Below the pieces are notes generated by a model. That model was not told the DNA's origin, made no database searches, and worked only from the letters and a program-made list of their open reading frames with translations. From NCBI GenBank assembly GCA_036554605.1, contig DATBMY010000426.1, forward strand, positions 1 through 11,481: 11,481 bases of DNA. Reading direction: 5' to 3'. Positions 1 to 4,711 of this stretch are shown here, piece after piece. A program made the translations under genes and the position numbers. This DNA comes from DATBMY01 sp036554605. GTDB lineage: Bacteria; Acidobacteriota; Blastocatellia; UBA7656. Numbering within the stretch: the stretch's first letter is position 1; each line of letters starts with the position of its first letter.

Positions 1-213
1 GTCGCGGTGCTGCCCGTAAGCGATGAGAGCCAGGTGCTGATCATCACCAACCAGGGCAAGCTCATTAGAGTCGAAACGCGCGGCATACGCGAATCGGGCC
101 GCTCGACTCAGGGCGTGAAGCTCATAGACACTTCGGACGGCGATATGGTCACTTCGGCGTCGCTCATCGAGCGCCAACAGGTGACGACCGAAGCGCCGAT
201 AGCGGTAGATTAA
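1..213 (+). CDS. gyrA: DNA gyrase subunit A, C-terminal fragment (5' end outside window)
   Basis: The reading frame is open from base 1 to TAA at 211-213 and gives the last 70 residues of a longer protein. The sequence has the repeated beta-strand pattern of the GyrA C-terminal DNA-wrapping beta-pinwheel: a strand of the type QVLIITNQGKLIRV followed by the blade signature IRESGRSTQGVKLI, which is typical of the last GyrA blade. A short polar tail rich in Glu/Thr/Ala follows. GyrA forms the A2B2 type II topoisomerase that introduces negative supercoils. The catalytic tyrosine domain lies outside the window, so nothing can be said about activity or quinolone-related residues. ParC has a similar domain, but the complete-looking last blade and the GRSTQGVKL string favour GyrA. 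The next gene starts one base (ATG 215) or 31 bases (ATG 245) after the stop, so the two are probably cotranscribed. Confidence 0.88.
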   Translation, partial: VAVLPVSDESQVLIITNQGKLIRVETRGIRESGRSTQGVKLIDTSDGDMVTSASLIERQQVTTEAPIAVD

Positions 214-244
214 AATGTCTGACGAAATAAGAGAGGGCGCGGAG

Positions 245-1093
245 ATGCTTCACAGATCTCCGCGCCTCGTCTTTAGCGCGTCCGCTACAGTGACGCTCTT
301 GCTTATATCACTGATTGCGCTAACCGCCGCGCTGCTCCAGGGAGGATGCTCGCGTGGGGCGGACGAGCCGCTCAAGCAAGCCGCCGCCGCGCGCGAGGCC
401 GGCGATTATAAGCTTGCGGCCGAGGAATACGAGCGCTATCTGCGGAACAACCCCGCTGGCGAGCAGTCCGAGCGAGCGCGTTTTCAGCTTGCCAACATCT
501 ATTATCTCAATCTGAATCAGTATGAGCAGGCGCTGGCCTTCTACAAAGAGTTTCTCGACGGCTCGCCCGGCCATGCCGACGCGCCGGTCGCGCGAGAGAG
601 GATGGCCGAAGTGCTGGGCGAGATGGGCCGCTCTTACGAGGCCATCGCCGAATACGAGAGGCTCGCCCCCGAGGACCCGACCGAGCGCCGTCGCATCCGT
701 GTAAAGATCGCCGATCTATACTTCGCCCAGAAGAACTACAGCCAGGCGCTTACCGAATATGAGAAGGTGATTGAGGGCGCCGGGTACGATGATCTGACCG
801 AGCAGGCATATCTGCGCGAGGCTTCGATCTATTACATCGTCCGCGGGCAGTATCAGCAGGCGCTCCCCTTATATCACGCGATTGCCGTCGGCACGAGCGA
901 TATCGAAGTCAAACGGCGCGCCCTGTACGCCCTGGCCGATTGCTATGCGGGACTTTATAAGTTCGACGACGCGATAAAGACTTTGAAAGAGATTGAAGAA
1001 GAATCCGAGCAGCCGAACGTCGCCGCCCGCGTGGCGGTGATGGAGCAGCGAAAGCGCGAAGCAAGCCAGGCCCATAGCGGACTTGAGAAATAG
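245..1093 (+). CDS. TPR-repeat outer-membrane/periplasmic lipoprotein
   Basis: This predicted 282-residue protein begins with a basic n-region (MLHRSPR), a hydrophobic segment at about residues 8-31, and LQGGC with Cys35, a slightly non-standard lipobox (Leu at -4 rather than -3). It is probably lipidated and periplasm-facing. The rest is about six tetratricopeptide repeats (roughly 43-260) with the usual A/Y/A pattern, for example AGDYKLAAEEYERYL and NYSQALTEYEKVI. The tail is charged. TPR lipoproteins of this type (BamD-, CpoB- or YfgM-like) are scaffolds at the envelope; the exact partner cannot be read from the sequence. I chose ATG 245 because GAGAGGG (231-237) lies 8 nt upstream and it leaves a compact signal peptide. 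ATG 215, two bases after the gyrA stop, would add ten acidic residues before the signal. The stop codon is the first base of the repeat element at 1093. Confidence 0.85.
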   Translation: MLHRSPRLVFSASATVTLLLISLIALTAALLQGGCSRGADEPLKQAAAAREAGDYKLAAEEYERYLRNNPAGEQSERARFQLANIYYLNLNQYEQALAFYKEFLDGSPGHADAPVARERMAEVLGEMGRSYEAIAEYERLAPEDPTERRRIRVKIADLYFAQKNYSQALTEYEKVIEGAGYDDLTEQAYLREASIYYIVRGQYQQALPLYHAIAVGTSDIEVKRRALYALADCYAGLYKFDDAIKTLKEIEEESEQPNVAARVAVMEQRKREASQAHSGLEK

Positions 1094-1207
1094 GGGCCGG
1101 AGGTCAGAGGTCGGGGACCGGGGCTGTTTGTGAAATATCTTTGAGATTTGAAATCGCAGATTCAAGAATACGGATGCCCCGACCCCTGGCCCCCGGCCCC
1201 TGACCCC
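1093..1207. repeat. Heptad-armed inverted repeat element, copy A
   Basis: The left arm holds four 7-nt units: GGGGCCG (1093-1099), GAGGTCA, GAGGTCG and GGGACCG (to 1120). An AT-rich core follows, and the right arm holds four units CGACCCC (1180-1186), TGGCCCC, CGGCCCC and TGACCCC (to 1207). The arms are imperfect inverted complements, so the transcript can form a long hairpin. The core carries a smaller imperfect dyad, TTGAAATC/GATTCAA. The same architecture recurs at 10080-10182 in the same orientation, with 27 of 30 bases identical across the core/right-arm junction (1171-1200 versus 10146-10175). It sits between convergent genes and overlaps the 3' end of moaDE. It could act as a bidirectional terminator, although no T-tract follows. 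No transposase or clear target duplication is visible. Confidence 0.8.
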
Positions 1208-1884
1208 TCGCCTTCGACCCACACCTCGCCATCCTCGAAAAACTCTTTCTTCCAGATGGGGACGATCTTCTTCAACCGGTCGATTGCGTAATGGCATGCT
1301 TCGAATGCGACCTTGCGGTGGGCCGATGTTACGATGATGACGACGCTCGATTCGGTTATCTCGATGCGGCCCAGGCGGTGGATTATGCCGACGCGGTTTA
1401 TGGGCCATTTCTCGTGAACTTCGCGGCCGATCTGCTCAAGCATCCCGAGCGCCATCTCGGTATAGCCTTCGTATTCGAGGTAGCGCGTCGGACGCCCTCG
1501 GGTGTTGTCGCGCGCCACGCCGTCGAAGATCACGACCGCGCCCGAATCGCCTTCAAGCAGCCGCGCTCGCAGGCCGGAAATGTCAATCGGCTCGCGGGTT
1601 ATTTCAAACAGGTCTTGTCCCGCCCCCCCGCTTACCGGAGGAAGCACCGCGAGGCGATCCTGATCCTCAAGCCTTTGCGTGCGCGCGGCATACTCTTCGT
1701 TCACCGCGAAAAGCAGGCTGCGCTCCATCTGAGAGAGCTTCGGATGGCGGGATTTCAGCTCGCTAAACGCGCTCTCGACCGTCGCCGGCTCGGCAACATC
1801 CAGCTCGATTGATTGCGCCCCGGCGAACTCGCGCGCCTGGCCGAAAAGCAAGGCTGTGATTCTTATCGTTTTTGCTTCTGACAT
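1162..1884 (-). CDS. moaDE: MoaD-MoaE fusion, molybdopterin synthase
   Basis: This 240-residue protein joins both subunits of molybdopterin synthase, which transfers sulfur to cPMP to form molybdopterin in molybdenum cofactor synthesis. Residues 1-87 are a ubiquitin-fold MoaD: LLFGQAREFAG near the start and LPPVSGG ending at Gly86-Gly87. Residues about 90-224 are MoaE: VVIFDGVARDNTRG, TSAHRKVAFEACHYAIDRLKK and PIWKKEFFEDGEVWVE. The MoaE active-site lysines correspond to about Lys205/206 and Lys212. In MoaD the Gly-Gly end must be free to be thiocarboxylated; here it is internal, as in mycobacterial MoaX, which is cleaved. The last 14 residues (Gly/Ser-rich) are encoded inside the repeat element and are absent from normal MoaE. 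The ATG at 1884 has no obvious Shine-Dalgarno sequence. The gene lies 37 bp downstream of a JAMM peptidase gene and is probably in its operon. Confidence 0.93.
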   Translation of the reverse strand: MSEAKTIRITALLFGQAREFAGAQSIELDVAEPATVESAFSELKSRHPKLSQMERSLLFAVNEEYAARTQRLEDQDRLAVLPPVSGGAGQDLFEITREPIDISGLRARLLEGDSGAVVIFDGVARDNTRGRPTRYLEYEGYTEMALGMLEQIGREVHEKWPINRVGIIHRLGRIEITESSVVIIVTSAHRKVAFEACHYAIDRLKKIVPIWKKEFFEDGEVWVEGEGSGAGGQGSGHPYS

Positions 1885-1921
1885 ATATACCGGTATTACC
1901 GAAATCGATTCGGCGACTTAC
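1885..1921 (-). promoter_or_regulatory. Overlapping palindromes in the JAMM-moaDE gap
   Basis: The 37-bp gap directly before the moaDE start holds a perfect 10-bp palindrome ATACCGGTAT (1887-1896) overlapping an 11-bp palindrome CGGTATTACCG (1891-1901). No purine-rich ribosome-binding site precedes the moaDE ATG at 1884. The dyads could be an operator or a weak RNA structure; they are short enough that chance is possible. Confidence 0.35.
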
Positions 1922-2344
1922 TTAATGGCCCGCGACGACCGAGACTTCGATATCTTCGATCCTTGCGCCCTCGATCTTAAAAGCGCGCAGGTCGGGTGAC
2001 GGCTCAAGAGAAATGATAAAGTAGAACGCCTCGGGGTAGAAAGCCATCTCGACGTCGGCGGAAGAAGGGTAAGCCGACGTGCGCGGGTGAGAGTGATATA
2101 TGCCGAGCAGTCTTTGATCCGCCTCGCGAATCCGCCGCATGGCGGCGAAGAGATCTTCGGGCGAGGCGAAATAGCGCGCCTCGGGACGTTCCGCGCCGTT
2201 GCGCAGGGGGTGAACCGACGTAATCAAAGAGTCCTTGCCGCTGAGCAGCCCGCAGCATTCCGAAGGACGCTCGCGCAGCGCGTGCTCTTCAATCGCCTCT
2301 CTCACTCCATTCGTGATATAGACCCGCTTGCCGCTCACCTTCAC
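1922..2344 (-). CDS. JAMM/MPN (M67 family) metallopeptidase
   Basis: This 140-residue protein is a stand-alone JAMM (Mov34/MPN/PAD-1) domain. The full zinc-protease signature is present: Glu29 in SECCGLLSG, then His84-x-His86-x7-Ser94-x2-Asp97 in HSHPRTSAYPSSAD. JAMM enzymes hydrolyse peptide or isopeptide bonds after the Gly-Gly of ubiquitin-like proteins. Bacterial single-domain members such as Mec+ and QbsD act on MoaD/ThiS-like sulfur carriers. The gene is first in a - strand pair with the MoaD-MoaE fusion, so the fusion is the obvious candidate substrate (inference). Length matches bacterial M67 proteins. The start is GTG 2344, with GGGGA too close upstream (1 nt spacing); the GTG two codons later would have 7 nt spacing, so the true start may be residue 3. 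An in-frame stop lies 12 nt upstream. Confidence 0.9.
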   Translation of the reverse strand: MKVSGKRVYITNGVREAIEEHALRERPSECCGLLSGKDSLITSVHPLRNGAERPEARYFASPEDLFAAMRRIREADQRLLGIYHSHPRTSAYPSSADVEMAFYPEAFYFIISLEPSPDLRAFKIEGARIEDIEVSVVAGH

Positions 2345-2374
2345 ATCCCCGGCTCAGTATTTCGGCGCAGGCGA

Positions 2375-2383
2375 ATTGTAACA
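2375..2383 (-). promoter_or_regulatory. Extended -10 promoter for JAMM-moaDE (predicted)
   Basis: Read on the - strand this is TGTTACAAT, which fits the extended -10 pattern TGnTAnAAT about 30 nt before the JAMM start. No good -35 hexamer lies at the usual distance. A 6-bp dyad, GCATCT/AGATGC with a 6-nt loop (2402-2419), lies just upstream and could be an operator. Confidence 0.4.
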
Positions 2384-2546
2384 CAGCCGCATGACCTGGA
2401 CGCATCTCGGCAAAGATGCCCGGTAATAGCCCGCGCAATAACATATTTTGTTAAGTTTGTCGGCGGTCTATCAAAACAGGCGGTATTTTCTTGTGCAATT
2501 CTGGGCACAGGTATAGTAGAATGCGCCGGGTAAAGTGACAAAAGTT
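2384..2546. other. Intergenic region with dyads, no gene seen
   Basis: No convincing coding frame crosses this stretch. It holds the dyad GCATCT-n6-AGATGC (2402-2419) and an AT-rich dyad TAACA-TATTT-TGTTA (2439-2453). A + strand promoter-like pair, TTGTGC (2491-2496) and TATAGT (2512-2517), has only a 15-bp spacer and no gene to serve. The stretch lies upstream of the JAMM gene and downstream of the small Cys-rich gene. Confidence 0.5.
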
Positions 2547-2577
2547 CCCCGTGCCACCGCATATTCCGGCGACGGGG
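2540..2577 (-). terminator. Hairpin terminator after the Cys-rich protein gene (predicted)
   Basis: Arms CCCCGTGCC (2547-2555) and GGC-G-ACGGGG (2568-2577) pair over nine bases with one bulged G and a 12-nt loop. Read on the - strand the hairpin is followed by AACTTTTG. It lies about 45 nt past the stop of the - strand gene ending at 2622. The T-tract is short, so termination may be partial. Confidence 0.45.
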
Positions 2578-2621
2578 GGTTCAAGGAAACGAGATGTGGA
2601 CAAACGGGTCAGTTGTCGAGT

Positions 2622-2981
2622 CTAAACCCGCAGCCTGGTCCACAAGAACAAAGCAAGCGCGAGCAACAGGGCACCCGATCCAAGGTTCATCCCTGATAGC
2701 GGGTCAGTGCTCGAATCAGAAGCACCTTTATCGGGAGCTTCCGACTTTGCGGAAACCTTGCCGGCGTTTTGACCACTGGGGCAATCCGCCACTTGCTCCC
2801 CGGGATCGCAAATGCAGTCGGGGCATCCGCACTGGCACCAGGCGCCGCCGGCGAGTGTGCGACCCGCCTGAACCACAGCGGAAACAGGAGCCGCATTATT
2901 TCGTTTGCCGGATTGATAGGTTGAAAACAGAAGCGGAAAAGTTAGAATGCAAAAGGCTGCTAAAAACAATTTGATCCTCAC
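2622..2981 (-). CDS. Small exported Cys-rich protein with C-terminal membrane anchor
   Basis: No known family was recognised. The 119-residue product starts with a signal peptide (MRIKLFLAAFCILTFPLLFS, residues 1-20). A central cluster at about 48-67, WCQCGCPDCICDPGE followed by DCPSG, holds six cysteines in a C-x-C-x-C-x2-C-x-C-x8-C pattern. A polar Lys/Ser/Asp/Gly-rich linker (70-97) follows. The C-terminus is a hydrophobic segment (about 98-114) ending in RLRV, like a C-terminal anchor with a basic stop. The Cys cluster could bind metal or an Fe-S centre, or form disulfides outside the cytoplasm; the sequence does not decide. The start is GTG 2981, strongly supported by AGGAGGAGG at 2987-2995 (5 nt spacing). 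It is transcribed away from the TPR-like gene on the other strand. Confidence 0.8.
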   Translation of the reverse strand: MRIKLFLAAFCILTFPLLFSTYQSGKRNNAAPVSAVVQAGRTLAGGAWCQCGCPDCICDPGEQVADCPSGQNAGKVSAKSEAPDKGASDSSTDPLSGMNLGSGALLLALALFLWTRLRV

Positions 2982-3048
2982 GGATTCCTCCTCCTATGTG
3001 GGATTAAGCGACTCGAAAAACAAGGTCAGCCGCGGCGGTTCACTACTA
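2982..3048. promoter_or_regulatory. Divergent intergenic region with strong Shine-Dalgarno for the - strand gene
   Basis: This 67-bp gap would have to hold the promoters of both divergent genes if the + strand gene starts near 3049. The clear element is the - strand Shine-Dalgarno AGGAGGAGG at 2987-2995. No consensus -10/-35 pair was identified. Confidence 0.4.
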
Positions 3049-3975
3049 TTGCAGACCCTTCTAATAGGCCTTGATCAGACTTTTCATTCGCGACAGGCGA
3101 TCCTCAAGACCGCTCGCAGGTTAATAAAATCTGCGGAGCATGCATATAGCCTGCGAGATATGCAAACAGTTGCGGAGGCAGGCTTTTCATTGATGAGCCT
3201 GCCTTTAGAAGCCGCCCGCCGTACAGGTCTCTATTACCAGGCCCTCGCGCTCAAGCGAAGCGGCCAAAGCGATAAGGCCGGGGCACTGTTTGAATCTCTC
3301 GCCGACAAAGCCCCGCTTCAGTACAGATCGCGCGCGCTACAATCGCTTGGCACGATTCATCACGAAAACCATAATCTCAAAGATGCCCTTCGCCTCTATC
3401 TCGAAGCAGCGCGGATCGCTTCATCAGCCCATAATGGCGATTGGCTAACCGCGCTGATGGCCTACCTGAATGTGTCGGCGTATAAGAGCGCCAGCGGAGA
3501 TCATGCGGGCGCATTGAGCCATCTGATCTCGTTATCCAAACTAGTCCGGGTAGTAGCCCCCAGGGCGCCACTTTACTATTACTTTTATAATGCCGAACTT
3601 GCCTATGAATATTTCAAAACCGGATATTTAACAGAGGCGGAAGCTGCGATCAGCGTGGCTTTGAATTCGCCCTTTGCCGCGGCTTATCCCGAGTGGAGCG
3701 AAACGCGCGACGAGATTGCTTCCGGGCGCCAGGCCGAAACTCGCTCGACCTCCATATTTATTGAGCGCGCTTGCCCGGCTCTTTCTCCGCGCTCACAATC
3801 CGGCCTCGATCAGCGCCAGCCGCCGCTTTCGCTCATCTGCCTTGCATACAATAACCGCGCTCCTCAAGTATCAAGCCAGGTCGCTCGGCGGGCTCATAGA
3901 TCTTCTTTTCACCTGACTCTTCTTCATCGCCTCCATAAACGACTTCGTCCTCGCAGCCCACCCGCTCTCTCCTGA
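3049..3975 (+). CDS. TPR-like cytoplasmic protein, C-terminal part possibly frameshifted
   Basis: Taken from the TTG at 3049, the product is 308 residues, beginning LQTLLIGLDQTFHSRQ. About the first 225 residues are helical TPR-like repeats with good A/L/Y spacing (for example LYYQALALKRSGQSDKAGALFESLA and NLKDALRLYLEAARIA). There is no signal peptide. After ETRDEIASGRQAETRSTS (about residue 224, base 3750) the sequence changes to an Arg/Ser/Pro/His-rich run with no repeat character. The +2 frame is open across 3674-3916 and a - strand frame across 3833-4036. This looks like a frameshift or decay of the original C-terminus. The start is uncertain: GTG 2998 and ATG 2947 are in frame, but the latter overlaps the divergent gene, and none has a strong ribosome-binding site. 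The function is unknown; TPR proteins usually mediate protein contacts. Confidence 0.6.
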   Translation: MQTLLIGLDQTFHSRQAILKTARRLIKSAEHAYSLRDMQTVAEAGFSLMSLPLEAARRTGLYYQALALKRSGQSDKAGALFESLADKAPLQYRSRALQSLGTIHHENHNLKDALRLYLEAARIASSAHNGDWLTALMAYLNVSAYKSASGDHAGALSHLISLSKLVRVVAPRAPLYYYFYNAELAYEYFKTGYLTEAEAAISVALNSPFAAAYPEWSETRDEIASGRQAETRSTSIFIERACPALSPRSQSGLDQRQPPLSLICLAYNNRAPQVSSQVARRAHRSSFHLTLLHRLHKRLRPRSPPALS

Positions 3976-4112
3976 ATCTTATCCAATTATTCAAAGAGCA
4001 TTCACTGCGAAGAGTAGCGCCGTTGGCGTTTATCATCTCTTCGCGCAACTGCGCACTATCGTGTTATCGGGGTTGGTGTGCCCGGAATACGTGTGCGCGC
4101 CGTCGGAGCGCA

Positions 4113-4601
4113 ATGAGTATAACAAAAAATAAGCCTCATAGACGAAAACTTGTTTCACGGGGAGAGAAAAGATTTCCGCAGGGGCTCATTATGCGGGAGT
4201 GCGACCTGGAAACACTTGTCCTGAGCTTGAGAATAGGCGAGGCTCACGCCGCGGCGCCCCGCCTGCTGGCTATGGCCGAAGCTTTCAGGGCGATTGACCG
4301 TGGGGAGAGCCCGGACTTGAACATGTGGATCATTTCGCAGATCGCGGGTGAAGAGAAGAGCCGGTCCTTGAGACGATTGATGAAAGATATAATGACGGCC
4401 GCCTACCAGGGTAAGCGAGGCAGGGACGCGGCGTGGAGAACGACGGTGACTACGTTCCATGCGGCGCTCGATTGCATGCCGGACCCGTCGGGAGGGGAGA
4501 GGCTCTACGCGGAAAGGCTGAAGCAGTTCAAAGCCAGAGGGCCAAGCCATCACCGGCAGAAGCCGGGGGCGGACAATCATAGAAGAAAAAAGCGGCGATA
4601 G
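4113..4601 (+). CDS. Hypothetical basic protein
   Basis: No family was recognised. From ATG 4113 the product is 162 residues. From ATG 4191, which has AGGGG (4180-4184) at 6 nt spacing, it is 136 residues and begins MRECDLETLVLSLRIGEAHA. The 4113 start has GGAG at only 4 nt and adds an AT-richer, Lys/Arg-rich leader. The core (about 27-140) is predicted mostly helical with mixed charge (NMWIISQIAGEEKSRSLRRL, then MTAAYQGKRGRDAAWRTTV). The tail is strongly basic (HHRQKPGADNHRRKKRR), so nucleic-acid contact is possible, but that is only a guess. No signal peptide or membrane segment is seen. The frame on the opposite strand here is Arg/Pro/Ser-rich and looks like a shadow. Confidence 0.6.
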   Translation: MSITKNKPHRRKLVSRGEKRFPQGLIMRECDLETLVLSLRIGEAHAAAPRLLAMAEAFRAIDRGESPDLNMWIISQIAGEEKSRSLRRLMKDIMTAAYQGKRGRDAAWRTTVTTFHAALDCMPDPSGGERLYAERLKQFKARGPSHHRQKPGADNHRRKKRR

Positions 4602-4602
4602 G

Positions 4603-4637
4603 CTGGCGCGGCCGCGAGCCGGGTGCCGGGACTTTTT
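4603..4637 (+). terminator. Weak terminator-like hairpins and T5 tract (predicted)
   Basis: Just after the stop at 4601 lies a GC-rich stretch with pairing GGCT..CGC / GCG..AGCC (about 4602-4621) and CCGG-GTG-CCGG, followed by TTTTT at 4633-4637. The hairpins are short or bulged, so this is only a candidate. Confidence 0.3.
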
Positions 4638-4645
4638 AAGACCTC

Positions 4646-4673
4646 TTGCTTGCGAGCAGAGTCATATTATTAT
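4646..4673 (+). promoter_or_regulatory. Promoter for the cytochrome c/copper protein gene (predicted)
   Basis: TTGCTT (4646-4651) and TATTAT (4668-4673) are separated by 16 bp, fitting a sigma-70 type promoter about 38 nt before the ATG at 4712. Ribosome-binding site GAGGTG (4699-4704) lies 7 nt before that ATG. Confidence 0.45.
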
Positions 4674-4711
4674 ATGAATCGCGCTACGAAACAGAATTGA
4701 GGTGTAAGCTT

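Noticed and set aside
1093..1207. CRISPR array or IS element as explanation for the heptad repeats
   Set aside because: Units are 7 nt with no spacers, and no transposase or Cas gene lies in the window.
1291..1812. Long + strand frame of 173 codons opposite moaDE
   Set aside because: The - strand product matches MoaD and MoaE over its full length; the + frame is a GC-rich shadow.
2491..2517. + strand promoter-like TTGTGC / TATAGT pair, perhaps driving a small RNA
   Set aside because: The spacer is only 15 bp and nothing downstream on the + strand looks like a gene; the hairpin at 2547-2577 fits better as a - strand terminator.
2087..2533. + strand frame of 148 codons opposite the JAMM gene
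   Set aside because: It lies antisense to a complete JAMM motif, is Arg-rich and has no family likeness.
2341..2562. - strand frame of 73 codons upstream of the JAMM gene
   Set aside because: It crosses the promoter, dyads and terminator hairpin, with no ribosome-binding site and unnatural composition.
2594..2974. + strand frame of 126 codons opposite the Cys-rich gene
   Set aside because: The - strand gene has a strong Shine-Dalgarno, signal peptide and anchor; the + frame is Arg/Pro-rich and looks like a shadow.
3833..4036. Possible small - strand gene (about 67 codons, acidic)
   Set aside because: Composition is not typical of a shadow, but there is no spaced ribosome-binding site, no family and it overlaps the TPR gene end; noted as a finding and not annotated as a gene.
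4155..4580. - strand frame of 141 codons opposite the hypothetical basic protein
   Set aside because: It is Arg/Pro/Ser/His-rich without secondary-structure periodicity; the + frame looks more protein-like.
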